From Diplodia intermedia (lineage: Eukaryota; Ascomycota; Dothideomycetes; Botryosphaeriales; Botryosphaeriaceae), in NCBI GenBank assembly GCA_021495925.1, contig JAKEKT010000008.1, positions 552,447 through 616,446 on the forward strand: a stretch of DNA of 64,000 nt, read 5' to 3'. The position numbers and the translations under genes were made by a program. This document shows, piece by piece, positions 34,495 to 46,438 of this stretch. Position 1 is the first letter of the stretch. Every line of letters starts with the position of its first letter. The notes beneath the pieces are model-generated. The model saw only the letters and a list, made by a program, of their open reading frames with translations, was not told the DNA's origin and made no database searches.

Positions 34495-35370
34495 ATGGAG
34501 AAACAGAAGTCGACCCTGCAACCCATCAAGCCTATGCCACTCCGTCAGCTCAAGCCGCCGACGGGGGCTGCCACTAGCACCGAAGACCCGAACAAGGAGC
34601 GCCCCCGAGAAGCTGCCGTGAGCCAACATATGCCCACCTACAATCATGACGAGTTCTACGATGAGGAAGTGACGGAGGTTGGATACGGCGGGTCTCACAC
34701 TCAGAGCTGGACCTGGTCATCGCCACGTGCGCTTCAAGAAGACCTGTACGCCGTTGCCAAGGTCTCGGTCGAGCGTCATTTTCGCGGTTATGATCGCGAC
34801 CTGGCTGATGCGCTGAGGAGCCTGGAGAAGTGGTGCGAGCACGCTGCTAACATGAAGATGGTGGCAATTAAGCTTCAGCAGCGGAGGATCGCAGAGAAGG
34901 AACTCTTCAAGCGCTTGCGGGACGAGAATAACGTGGCTTGGAAGGCCTTTGGCGGTCGGAAGCTTTCTGTTGGCTTGGGCGCAGTTCTCTGCTTCCATAC
35001 CCTCTGGTGTGCCGACTACAAGACGGAGTGGCGTAGACTTGCACCTTGGCCCAGCATCGCCGAGCAGAAGTGGGAGGGTGAGGATCGCGCCCGCACCAAG
35101 GTCGGCAGGTACTTCCCTCTACCCCGAGAGCCCAGCAACGGAAGCGTTCCCTGGAACTATCTTCCCATGATCACTTCGTCGCCGTTCGACCAGATCTGGC
35201 AGGTTCCATCCGAGTTGGATATCCTCTACCCCATGGAACAGATCAATGCGGAGGTCGAACAGGATAAGCACATGCTCTTGAATCAGAGCATTCTGGACGC
35301 CATAGACCTCGGTCCGTTCGACGTGTGGGCTAAGGATGACCTTCCCAAGGATCTTTTGGGCACTGTGTAA
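34495..35370 (+). CDS. Conserved-looking hypothetical protein
   Basis: An open frame of 291 aa from the first ATG (MEKQKSTLQPIKPMPLRQLK). The frame is open upstream but without another ATG. The N-terminal about 60 residues are basic and Pro/Lys-rich. A central part (about 95-170) is charged and helix-prone with SLEKWCEHAANMKMVAIKLQ and RRIAEKELFKRLRDE, compatible with a short coiled coil. The C-terminal half is Trp/Pro-rich (WRRLAPWPS, PWNYLPM). There is no signal peptide or TM segment. Codon use and even composition look coding. A plausible 48-bp intron (35367-35414) covers the stop codon; splicing restores Val then TAG, so the protein would be unchanged. Family not recognised. Confidence 0.6.
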   Translation: MEKQKSTLQPIKPMPLRQLKPPTGAATSTEDPNKERPREAAVSQHMPTYNHDEFYDEEVTEVGYGGSHTQSWTWSSPRALQEDLYAVAKVSVERHFRGYDRDLADALRSLEKWCEHAANMKMVAIKLQQRRIAEKELFKRLRDENNVAWKAFGGRKLSVGLGAVLCFHTLWCADYKTEWRRLAPWPSIAEQKWEGEDRARTKVGRYFPLPREPSNGSVPWNYLPMITSSPFDQIWQVPSELDILYPMEQINAEVEQDKHMLLNQSILDAIDLGPFDVWAKDDLPKDLLGTV

Positions 35371-36229
35371 GCATACTCACTGCTGCCAGCTGGCCAAATC
35401 TAACTGTAGCTCAGGTAGCGAAGACCTATAGCGCATGCTCCTCGTGAGGATGTTGAGGGCCTGCCATCGGTATCCCAGACACACGTTCGGCCGGAAACTT
35501 TACGACTAACGGCGACTCTCTGATCTTGACTGGACATTCTTTCACAATGACCGTTCAGCTCCTTGGCTTCAGGTATGTATTTTATTTCCGTTCTGTCTCA
35601 TCTTGTTTCTGTCTCTGGATCATGGCTTCCACTGCTAGCATGAGCCACGAACACTTTCAGAGCCAAGCGGCCCGGGCTCTTTTGTTTTGAGTCAGATTAA
35701 CACTTTTGTTGGCAGCAACCGACGCCCCGTTGCCGTTACTCTCAACGCGAGATCGAATGCAAACACACCACTGTTACCAGCTGATTAACTATTTTCCCAA
35801 CAAATTTCGGGAGACAAGATTGCAACAATACAACCCCAGGAATTGACGTTCCCAAAGGCCTCATCCACTCAGCTTGGACTTTCCTCAACTTGTACCATAC
35901 GATTCAATCTCAGTAGGACAGCACGTTATCATCGGAACTCTCGCCCTGGCTTCATTGCCGTGGTTTTTAGTTTGGTCCATCAACTGGATCATCTTCTTTT
36001 CTCAAGACAGAGTTCTGCCTTACTTCATTTGTCGAGCTCTCAGCTTGGCTAAAGTCTACAACAGTCTATTGGAAACTTCCTGGGATCGTATTTCTGGAGC
36101 TTGGCTTTTCCCGGTACCCGTTCCCCGGCTTCTGACCAATACCAATCTGCACACGAGCACACTTATTCTTTCTAGTATCCTTTCCCATTTGCTTCTTACG
36201 TCGATTTCCTTTGCAAAGCATCCTAGGAG
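35371..36229. other. Intergenic, convergent unknown genes
   Basis: About 860 bp. It contains a hydrophobic open frame at 35874-36233 with no ATG, which I do not call a gene. Confidence 0.45.
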
Positions 36230-36954
36230 CTAGAAATCCAACAATTGGGCATTACTATCCGCAGGGGAAAAGACGAGAAAATTTAGCTTGGGCAAACCAA
36301 ATTGAATTAAAACCATTTCTATTTCTTCAGACGCAATGAACACTGGCACAGGCAGGCACAGGCGAGTATATTGGCTCATGGCGGTCCGCCACCAAACGCC
36401 GCTCGTCCTCAGCGACGCTGCTATGTCCACCTGCAGAGTATAATTGACTCGGGTTTATCAGCGAGACATGGTGGCAGACGTGATTATTTGTGCAGAGTGA
36501 AACTTCATGTTGGTGGCAGTCCAGTGTGTGGAAGCAACTGAGTGGGGTAGGCATGGAGGCATCGTTTTCGGGTGTTGCTTACCGAATCGGAGGCGCGAAA
36601 GGCAGGCCTTTGGCTTCTCCAGTCTTCTCCGCCTTCAGAGTCAACCTCATCTGGTTTCGGGGCATCTTCTTCAGGTACGACGCCATTATCAATGGAACCT
36701 AGCCAAGACCGAATCGCGAGACCCATCCATGTCACCCCTAGACGATTTCCAACACGGACAGTGGACCGCCAGTAGTCGCTTCCTCCGGCGGGGGCCAGGC
36801 TGTAGTGCAACAAGCTGGCAACGGTAGGGGTGAGTGAAAACGGGATATGCTTCCAGGCTGGAGAGCTGGGTGGATCGCGAGGTGAAATCGGCGGGTGCTG
36901 TTGGGCTGAACGGGACCTGCTTTGCTGCTCACGGAAGGAGGGAGGGCTGGCCAT
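36230..36954 (-). CDS. Hypothetical protein, 3' exon uncertain
   Basis: Exon 1 (36583-36954, 124 codons) starts MASPPSFREQQSRSRSAQ and reads as real coding sequence: a Ser/Pro/Arg-rich head, a moderately hydrophobic middle (FSLTPTVASLLHYSLAP, VTWMGLAIRSWLG) and an acidic stretch EEDAPKPDEVDSEGGED. A strong donor GTAAGC follows. The best acceptor (CTGCAG, 36431) gives a 152-bp phase-0 intron and a 66-residue second exon to 36230, total 190 aa. An alternative acceptor GCTGAG further in gives a shorter hydrophilic tail ending CASVHCV. If the intron is retained, translation ends at 36505. The ATG is 492 bp from the divergent KH-domain gene. No family recognised. Confidence 0.42.
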
Positions 36955-37446
36955 GGCCGCCTGGCTTAGAACAACGATTTTTGGTTGACAAGATAAACAC
37001 AGCACTCGTCGACAGCGCACAAGCACGAGCTGCGTGCGGATTTGCGTAGCCATCGTGGGTGGTTCAGCTTGTAGCTAACTCAAAGGCAGCATAACTGGTA
37101 AAGGCCAAGAACAATCATATACAGATAACACATCCGAGAAAAGCCTGCTACGTCGAGTTCCGCATTGTCGCAAGCAAGGAAGCGTTGGTGGCGTGGGGCG
37201 GGACAATAGTCGGGAAGGAAGGACCCGGCGATCGACCAGGCGGAGCAGAGGGCGCTCGCTCCAAGACGAGCCTAGCGCACGCGGCTTTCTTCTTTGCGTC
37301 TGTCGCAACACCACCCAGCGCCAACCTCTTTCAACCCCGACCAGAGCTCGACCTCGCGCGAGCCCTTCTTCGAGCCGTCGCTTCGCGCTCTCCTCTTTCG
37401 CACAGGCGCCTTCGCCTCCCGTCCATCGCGCCTGCGCCCTCCCACA
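36955..37446. other. Divergent intergenic region, hypothetical and KH genes
   Basis: 492 bp between divergent starts, acting as both promoters. The frame in front of the KH gene is open for about 260 bp but not needed for its product. Confidence 0.5.
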
Positions 37447-39357
37447 ATGGCCGCTCAGCCCGACATCTCGCAGATTCTGGCCGCTCTGGGTACAACGCGC
37501 TCCTCATCCCGCCTCCCCGCTCAATTTTGCCGCTGACAGTGTGCCTCGCTCCAGCTGCCACCCAGAGGCCCCAGAGCACTCCGTCGCAAACCCCCCACCA
37601 GCCGCCTCCTCAGGCCCAACCACCCCAGCCGCCGCAGAGCATACCGCCAGCCTACCCGACTTCCTACGTCACCCCGACGCCGCCTGCTACCATGTCTCCC
37701 TATGGCTTGCCCCAGCCGACGAATTCTGGCAGCGTCGACCTGAGCGCCATAAAGCCCACCAGCACTGGCTCCGTCAGCATCGCCGATGCGCTGGCAAAGG
37801 CGCGCAACATCGCAGCCGAGAAGGGCCTGCAGCCCTACGAAGGTAAGTCAAGCTCAAGTGAGCCGAGTAGTCATCATCCGCTTACTGACACTGTGTCCCC
37901 GGCCTCAGCCCCATCTCGTGAGGACCCCAGGCTAGCCGGTCGTCCCTACCGTCGCTCGCGCTCTCGGTCACGCTCTCCTCCCCGTCGCGACAACTTCCGC
38001 GACAACTACAATCCCTACCGTGACGAAAGACGCGATGACCGCCGCTACGGTCGCGATCGCTCGCGCTCGCCCCCGTCCCGCGGCCGGGACACCTTTTCCC
38101 CCCAGCGCGGCTATGGCGGCCGGGACAGGTCGCCTCCCGATAGCGAGACCATCACCATCGAGTCGTCACTCGTCGGCCTTGTCATTGGTCGCCAGGGCGA
38201 AAATCTCCGCCGAATCGAGCAGGACACCGGCACCAGGATTCAGTTCGTCACCGGGCCCGAAGCAGGCGGTCCTCAACGTCAGTGCAGAATTACCGGGCCA
38301 ATGCGTTCTCGTGCGGATGCTAAGAGGGAGATCTACCGCATCATCGACGAGAATGGAGGCCAGGGCGCAAGAGACACGACCCAGCGGGCAGCAGCTGGTG
38401 CTAACAGACAGCAGCAAAGAGGCAACCAGCCCGTGCTTCGCGATGGCGAAAACAGCGTCCAGATCATGGTGCCCGACAGGACGGTTGGCTTGATCATCGG
38501 CCGGCAGGGCGAGACAATCCGAGACCTTCAGGAGAGAAGCGGATGCCACGTGAACATTGTTGGCGAGAACAAGAGCGTCAACGGACTCCGGCCTGTCAAT
38601 CTCATCGGCAGCAGAGAGGCTGCTACTCGTGCCAAGGAACTCATTATGGAGATTGTGGAAAGCGACACCCGCCCTTCAGGGCCTCCGGCCAAGGAGCACG
38701 GACGTGGCAGTACCTTCGACCCGGCAGGGCCTGGTAAGATTAACGACACCATCGTCGTGCCGTCGGAAGCCGTCGGCATGATCATTGGCAAAGGTTAGTG
38801 ATGCTATTGGTGCTTGCTTCCGGGACCCCCCCTGACTGAGCTGCGTAGGTGGTGAGACGATCAAGGAGATGCAGAACTCGACCGGATGCAAAATCAACGT
38901 GTCCCAAGCATCTGGGGCTGATATCGAGCGTGAAATCGGCCTTGTCGGAACCCGCCAGGCGATCGAAGACGCCAAGGGGGCCATCTGGGACAAGGTGGAT
39001 ACAGTGGTACGTGTAAGTTAACCCTCCCAGCCGTGGCAGGCTTGTACTGACGGTGGGCAGCGTGAGAAGAATGGCGGGGTAGGCAGTCGAGGAGGCCGTG
39101 GCCGTGACAACGAACCATATAATGAGCGCTACTCACAACCGCAGCAACAACAAGGCTTCGCGCAGCAGCAGCCGGCAGGCATGTCACAGCAGCAAGCTGC
39201 CGGGCCGGGAGGCGATGCTGCTGCTGCGGGTGGAGCTGACCCCTACGCCATGTATGGCGGATACCAGAACTACATGGCCATGTGGTATGCGGCGCTGGCT
39301 CAACAGCAGCAGGGCCAGCCGGGACAGACGCCGGGCCAACAGCCTCCTGGAGCATAG
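37447..39357 (+). CDS. Triple KH-domain RNA-binding protein (FUBP/KSRP-like layout)
   Basis: Five exons (37447-37489, 37555-37842, 37909-38793, 38849-39006, 39061-39357) give 556 aa. After MAAQPDISQILAAL come a Pro/Gln-rich segment, an Arg-Ser stretch (RRSRSRSRSPPRR) and three KH domains at about 188-255, 290-355 and 386-450. Their RNA-gripping loops are GRQG, GRQG and GKGG. The last 85 residues are RGG-like, then Gln/Gly-rich with YAMYGGYQNYMAMWYAALAQ, similar to the tyrosine-rich tails of FUBP-type proteins. It should bind single-stranded U-rich RNA or DNA and act in mRNA stability, splicing or transcription. Intron 2 is 66 bp with no in-frame stop, so retention adds 22 residues. Intron 4 has two donors 6 bp apart (GTACGTGTAAGT). 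Confidence 0.9.
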
Positions 39358-40614
39358 ACGATCAGCGTGACGTCGTGAAGGCCGTGACACCGATGCTTCT
39401 CAAAGCGATGATGCGATGCGCCCGGCACTACTGCTTGCATGCATGCTTGACGATGGCTGATGCTCTCTGCTGCTTACTCACGGCTTGCTACCCGGGACCC
39501 TTTCTCCGACAGCCGTTGCTCTCTGCTTACCTCTCTGCCCGCCTACACGCACGTCGACGACGTCTGACACACCTGGCTTGGGTGCCTCTGTGCAATCATG
39601 CTTGACCTGCGCTGCATTGGACGGACAGGGAGACCTGCCATGGCTATGCGATGACCTACTATACCCCGATACTCACTGGATGGCTTCAGCCAGGCGTCTT
39701 TTGGCAGCGCTCATGACCCATGATCTCTTCTTATCGGACGTGCTCGGCGTGGTCTTGGACGATTTGTTGGCGGGAGCCACCGCTCTGCCGACCTTCGCTA
39801 TTCGTCGCCCTCCTGTTCGTGCTGGAGCCCTCCGGAGACGCCCCCAAAAAAAAGCTTTAAAGCCTGCACTTAATGGACTCTTTTGAAATTTGGAAATGAC
39901 GGACGTCTTAGCAGACGCAGGATAAGGTGCGGCCGGAGACGTAACTGATGGTGACGGTGCGCGGCTCGAGCGCGGATACCTGCCTCGAGCACTTCGTAGT
40001 TGCGGGACCCTCTTTGTACTGGTAGTTCAGCCCTCTTCTTCTGCAGTATGCACGATCCATTATTACACATTCGAGTGTTTCGCTGGTTTCGCAGCGCGGT
40101 GCAGTAGTGCGAGCGCGCCGCATCATGGTCGCCCTCGGCAATGCATGGGAGGCACAGGTGGCCAATCAGGGCGGCGTGGTCGCGGCTGACGGGCATCACG
40201 TGCGCTTCCCCGACGTGCGATCCAGGGCGTGGCGGTCGGCTTTGGCCCCACCATTCGGACGTCGCCGCCCAGCGCGCGCGACAGCTCCATCCCCCATCTG
40301 CACGGTTCGCAACCGGCCGCCCCTCCAGATAAGACCCTTTGCCGATTACACTTCTCCATTTGGCGCATGGCTTGCCTCCGCCTTCCACAGCCCTCGCTTC
40401 GCCCTTTTCTCTTCGTCCGCCTCTCTCCTTGATACCTTGCCGACTTGCACCTTCCTTTCGCCTCTTCCGTCCAGGGCGCCTGCTGCTCTCAGTGCTCCTG
40501 TTATCTAGCCCCGCGAACAGTAGCTAGGCGCCGAAAAAAAGACTATTTGAGACCGCTCCCATTGATTCTGCCGTCCTTTGTCAACCAACCTGAACCCTCC
40601 GCTCCTTCGCCACC
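39358..40614. other. Intergenic before xanthine dehydrogenase
   Basis: 1.26 kb, no gene called. It includes an A9-type run near 39845-39853, a weak cysteine-rich minus-strand frame (39908-40120) and an AGATAAG site at 40327. Confidence 0.5.
40327..40333 (+). promoter_or_regulatory. GATA-factor site upstream of xanthine dehydrogenase
   Basis: AGATAAG fits the HGATAR site of the fungal nitrogen regulator AreA, 282-288 bp before the ATG. Purine-use genes are normally under AreA and the specific activator UaY; I found no clear UaY-type TCGG-N6-CCGA site. One site alone is weak evidence. Confidence 0.35.
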
Positions 40615-43600
40615 ATGGCACCCGGCCTCGTCGAGCCCGCCGTCCCCGCGCCCTCCTCCTCCGCCCTCGTCTCCGCAACTGCCGAGTACGATGACACCCT
40701 GCGCTTCTACCTCAACGGCACGCGCGTTGTCCTCGATAGTGCCGATCCGGAGGTTACGCTGCTCGAGTACCTGCGCGGGGTCGGCCTGACTGGCACCAAA
40801 CTTGGCTGCGCCGAGGGCGGCTGCGGCGCCTGTACCGTCGTCGTTTCGCAGTGGAACCCGACCACCAAGTCCGTTTACCATGCCAGCGTGAATGCCTGTT
40901 TGGCGCCGCTGGTCAGTGTCGACGGAAAGCATGTTGTGACGGTTGAGGCGCTGGGAGACCCCAGCAGACCGCACCCCGTGCAGGAGCGGATCGCGAAGAT
41001 GAACGGGAGTCAGTGCGGCTTCTGCACGCCGGGAATTGTCATGGTATGTCAGTAGCGCATCTGGCCGCGCTGGGGCCCTGGGTGGCCAGGCATCCCAAAG
41101 TGTTCCTTTGGACCCGGCAAGAGCCCGATAGCTGACCGGGTGGCAACTAGAGTCTATACGCCCTCCTGCGGAACAACCCTGATCCATCCGAGCACGACAT
41201 CGAAGAGGCCTTCGATGGCAACCTCTGCCGCTGCACAGGGTACAGGCCGATTCTGGATGCGGCGCAAAGCTTCAGCTCGAAGAGTCCGTGCGGGAAGGCA
41301 GCGGCCAACGGCGGCAGCGGCTGCTGCATGGAAAAGACGAACGGTGCGAATGGGGGCTGCTGCAAGAATGGCACGGACGGCGCAAATGGTGTGAATGGTG
41401 ATGCGCAGCCGGTCAAGCGCTTCACGCCCCCGGGCTTCATCGAGTACCAACCGGACACCGAACTTATCTTCCCCCCTGCGTTGCGGAAACACACCTTCAG
41501 ACCCTTAGCCTTTGGCAACAAGAGGAAGAGATGGTTCAGGCCGACTACCCTGCAACAGCTACTAGAGATCAAAAGCGCTTATCCGTCCGCCAAGCTCATC
41601 GGTGGAAGCACCGAGACGCAAATCGAGGTCAAGTTCAAGAACATGCAATATACAGCCTCTGTTTTTGTGGGCGACATTCCCGAACTGAGACAGTACTCGT
41701 TCAATGATGATCACCTCGAGATTGGCGGAAACGTCATCCTCACGGACCTTGAGGCGATTGCCAAGGAAGCTCTACAGCATTACGGAGAGGCCAGGGGTCA
41801 GCCGTTTGCACTGATTCTCAAGCAACTCAAATACTTTGCCGGCAGGCAGATTCGCAACGTGGGTACTCCTGCGGGAAACCTCGCGACAGCTTCGCCCATC
41901 TCCGACCTGAATCCCGTTTTTGTTGCCACGAGAGCGACGCTTGTTGCCAAGAGTCTGGACAAGACTACCGATATCCCAATGGCTGAGTTTTTCAAAGGAT
42001 ACAGAACGACCGCGCTTGCGCCGGACGCCGTCATTGCCAGTTTGCGGATTCCGGTTGCTAAGGAGAAGGGCGAATATTTGCAGGCCTTCAAGCAGGCTAA
42101 GAGGAAAGACGACGACATTGCGATAGTCAACGCTGCTCTACGCGTCGAAGTCAACGATGCTTACACGGTCGACTCGATAGACCTCGTCTATGGCGGCATG
42201 GCGCCAACAACCATCGCCGCGAGGAAAACGAGTGAATTTCTCCGGGGCAAGAAGTGGACGGATCCGCAGACGCTCGAAGGTGCCTTTGGCGCGTTGGAAG
42301 AGGACTTCGATCTGCGCTTCGGAGTGCCCGGCGGCATGGCAACGTATCGAAAGACACTTGCGCTCAGCTTCTTCTACAAATTCTATCACGAGGTCCTCGC
42401 CAAGCTCCAGTCTGAAGAGGCCGAGGTCGACAGGCAAGCTATTGGGGAAATCGAGCGCCAGATCTCTTTTGGTAAGAAGGACCACGCAGCCGCCGAGAAG
42501 TACGAGCAAAAGGTCCTGGGGAAGCAACGTGAACACGTTGCTGCCATGAAGCAGGTCACGGGCCAAGCACAGTACACGGACGACATCCCCGCCCAGAAGA
42601 ACGAGGCTTACGGTTGCCTGGTTCTCTCCACAAAGGCGCGTGCGAAGCTTCTGAACGTGGATCCTTCGCCTGCCCTCGACCTGCCTGGCGTCATCGATTG
42701 GGTTGACCACACAGACCTGCCTAATGCCAAAGCAAATTGGTGGGGGGCTCCCGTGTGCGACGAAGTCTTCTTCGCTGTCGACGAGGTTTTCACTGCCGGT
42801 CAGCCGATTGGCATCATCCTTGCCGATTCCGCCAAGCATGCCGAAGCTGCAGCCAGGGCGGTGAAGGTCGAGTACGAGGAGCTTCCCGCTATTTTCACCA
42901 TCGAGGAAGCCATCGAGAAGGAGAGCTTTTTCGAGCACTACAGGTTTATCAAGAAGGGAGACACCGAGGAAGCCTTCGAGAACTGTGACCATGTCTTCAC
43001 TGGTGTTGCGCGCATGGGCGGTCAAGAGCATTTCTATCTCGAGACCAACGCATCCATTGCTATACCTAAGCCCGAGGACGGCGAGATGGAGATCTGGAGC
43101 AGCACACAAAACCCAACCGAGACGTAAGTTTTGCCTCCGGCCTCCTGTGAACCTGATGGAAATACTGACAGGGCAACAGGCAATCCTACGTTGCTCAAGT
43201 CACCGGTGTTGCTGCTAACAAGATCGTCGCCAAGGTCAAGCGCATGGGTGGTGGCTTCGGAGGCAAGGAGACGCGTTCCATCCAGCTTGCGGGCATCGTT
43301 GCCACGGCTGCAAAGAAATGCAAGCGTCCAGTGCGCTGCATGCTCAACCGTGACGAAGACATTTTGACCTCTGGCCAGCGCCATCCTTTCTTGGGCCGGT
43401 GGAAGATTGGTGTCAACAAGGATGGCAGGATCCAAGCGCTCGACGTGGATATCTTCAACAACGGTGGGTGGAGCCAGGACCTTAGTGGTGCCGTCGTGGA
43501 CAGAGCGTGCTCTCATGTAGATGGAGTCTACCGCATTCCAAACGTTTACGTCCGCGGAAGGGTTTGCAAGACCAACACAGTGTCGAACACCGCCTTCCGT

Positions 43601-44866
43601 GGCTTCGGTGGGCCTCAGGGCATGTTCATCGCCGAGAGCTACATGGAAGAGGTCGCCGACGGCTTGGGAATGCCTGTGGACGAGCTCCGCAAGATCAACA
43701 TGTACCAACCCGGCGATCGTACCCACTTCGACCAAGAACTGAAGGACTATTTCGTCCCGCTCATGTACAAGCAGATTGTCGATGAGTCGGACTACGAACG
43801 TCGCCGCAAGGAGGTGGATGAGTTCAACAAGACGCACAAGTGGAACAAACGCGGTCTCTCCGTCATTCCGACCAAGTTTGGCATCTCCTTCACTGCGCTC
43901 TTCCTCAACCAGGCCGGTGCATTGGTCCACATCTATCACGACGGCTCGGTGCTGCTAGCACACGGCGGCACGGAAATGGGCCAAGGCCTGCACACCAAGA
44001 TGACAATGATCGCGGCCGAAGCGCTCGGTGTTCCGCAGGAGAATGTCTTTATTTCTGAGACTGCGACCAACACCGTCGCAAACACCTCCTCCACTGCAGC
44101 ATCTGCGTCATCGGATTTAAATGGATACGCAGTTTGGAACGCGTGCCAGCAGCTGAATGAGCGCCTGGCGCCGTACAGGGAGAAGCTTGGGCCCAATGCC
44201 ACCATGAAGGAGATCGCCCACGCCGCCTACTTCGACCGCGTCAATCTCTCCGCCAATGGTTTCTACAAGACGCCGGATATTGGTTATGTTTGGGGAGAGA
44301 ACGTTGGACAAATGTTCTTTTATTTCACACAGGGCGTTGCTGCTTCGGAAGTAGAGATCGACACGTTAACGGGCGATTGGAGCTGTCGTCGCGCCGATAT
44401 CAAAATGGACGTCGGGCGCTCCATCAATCCAGCTATCGACTACGGCCAGATCGAAGGCGCATTCGTGCAAGGCCAAGGTCTTTTTACCACCGAGGAAATG
44501 CTGTGGCATCGCGCGTCCGGTCAGATCTTCACCCGTGGCCCCGGCGCGTACAAGATCCCTGGTTTCAGAGACATCCCGCAGGAGTTCAATGTCAGTCTGC
44601 TAAAGGACGTGAACTGGGAAAATTTGAGGACCATCCAAAGATCTAGGGGTGTGGGTGAGCCTCCGCTATTCTTGGGTTCGTCGGTGTTCTTCGCCATCAG
44701 GGACGCGCTGAAAGCAGCGAGGAAAGAGTTTGGGGAGGAAAGCTTGCTTAGCCTGCAGAGTCCTGCCACAGTGGAAAGGATCAGAGTGAGCTGCGCCGAT
44801 CCAATCGTACGAAGAGCGAAGGTCGAGGCTCGAGAGGGTGAAAAGAGCTTCTTCGTCAGCATCTAA
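40615..44866 (+). CDS. hxA: Xanthine dehydrogenase (purine hydroxylase I)
   Basis: Three exons (40615-41043, 41151-43123, 43180-44866) give 1,362 aa. It oxidises hypoxanthine to xanthine and then uric acid in the cytosol, passing electrons to NAD+. The first 2Fe-2S domain has C65, C70, C73, C95; the second has C134, C137, C169, C171, the intron falling between the two pairs. A Gly/Asn/Cys-rich linker (about 195-225) leads to the FAD domain with KLIGGSTETQIEVKF. The molybdenum part has GGGFGGKE (E831), VDRACSH (R909), AFRGFGGPQ with F943, GGTEMGQG and GVGEPP with catalytic E1294. These correspond to bovine E802, R880, F914 and E1261, supporting a genuine purine enzyme rather than a nicotinate hydroxylase paralogue. 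Length and domain order are complete. Confidence 0.97.
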
Positions 44867-46438
44867 GGGGGGTTTCCTTCCGCATCATGGTTAAGACCAG
44901 CGGCTTGTCATGGTGTACATTTTGATGCAGAAAATATTTCCTCTGTTAGCAAGATTTAGTGTAGCGGCCCGGATTGGAAATGTTGCCACCCGGAATATGC
45001 AGAGATCCATGCAAGATTAGACTGCCGCTACCGGCAGGTTTCTTCTATTTTTGCAAATGAAATCATTGAAGATCAGAGTTTAATCAATCGCCATAGTGAT
45101 TAAAGTTTATCTCCTTGTGCACGGCTCAAACCGAGTAGCTGTGTGGTGGGCAAGTACGAGAGATGGCAGATTACTCAATCGTGTCGCCATCTGGTTGGAA
45201 GCACTGTAGCAACGGCTTGTACTTGCGGAGAGTGCATTGCGCGGGGTTATCTCGAACAGTTCCACAACATTTCAGACGTTGGCCCCAACCAACTCACGCG
45301 AGTGTGTATCATTCAAATCAATAGGAGTTGACTATTGCTGCGTGATTGCGTGGGTATGGCACCGGTGGTGCTGACTACTTTTTTTCGTGCGACCGCGGGA
45401 TCCGGGGGCAACGACTTCTCCTCACACATTAGCGGGAGCGCAACCAAATCGAGTATCCGGCCCGCCGCCGGCCCGAGGCGGCTCTTGAGGCTGCCCCTGT
45501 GGCCCCCAAGCCGACGAGTGCAAAAACTTCATAAACGACGCCGCACCAAGCGACCATCGCCACGCAAAGAACGTGGCTTTCCATGGAAAAACAAATTCAC
45601 TCTAGTAGTCGGCTGCGTAATCCCTCCGTAGGCTTTCGTCGGCAATCTTAGTTTTAGAATGCCCAAGACTATTGGTTTGGTGCCGCGAAATATCGGGTAA
45701 CAAGAAATTCCTCGGTTGACAAGGGCAAATTCCGCAGGAGAAAGCACCTAAATCTTGCTGCCATCCCCTTTCGCCACCTTGGTGTGGCAGAAACGGGGCC
45801 TTGCGAGATTGACTACTTCAAGAGAGCGCATCCATAATGACTTTGGTCTGGAGACGCAGAAGCATTGTTGTATTGCTCAGGTCCTAATCTGTATAGAATT
45901 GAGTCAACTGACCGTTTGCATGTTACTAAAGCCCGTGTACATATATCTCGATGAAGAGTTCGATTACCCACGTGAACGCGGTAACATCTTTGGTAAACCA
46001 CGCTGGACAATGCCAGTTTCTTTTACAGCTCGATGTAGTGATAAGGCACGTAGATATCTTCCACTAGTAATGCTTTGCAATGTACTACAAATGCTTGATA
46101 TATCGGATAATAGAGAACTGGTGTGATTGTTCGCTGCCGAGAGTCACTCAGTTCTTGCCTCTTCCCATGGGGTACAACAGGTAGTGAACATGATACACTG
46201 GCTTTGGTCGGTTAAGGACCTAACTTTACCGCAGGAACTACAATGCCAACGGGGATGGGTTGCTTAGTTGGATATGCTCAATGGACGCAAGCCCAAGCAC
46301 CCGCATGCACAGCGTGCGTGTCGGAAGAGGACACGAATCTCACATGAGGGTCCAGTTCCGCCTGCATGTGTAGCAAGAATAAAACGATTGTACGCAAGAA
46401 ACTCGGCCACCTGTAGGAGTGAAATGCACAAAGGCTAC
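44867..46438. other. Convergent intergenic region
   Basis: 1.57 kb between the stops of xanthine dehydrogenase and the 2H phosphoesterase. Slightly more AT-rich than its surroundings; no gene or RNA recognised. Confidence 0.5.

Noticed and set aside
35874..36233. Hydrophobic 119-codon frame resembling a membrane protein
   Set aside because: It begins with TTG and has no ATG or upstream exon with a good donor; hydrophobicity alone is not enough.
39908..40120. Minus-strand frame with six cysteines in about 60 codons, like a small secreted protein
   Set aside because: No signal peptide in frame and no upstream exon that would supply one could be found.
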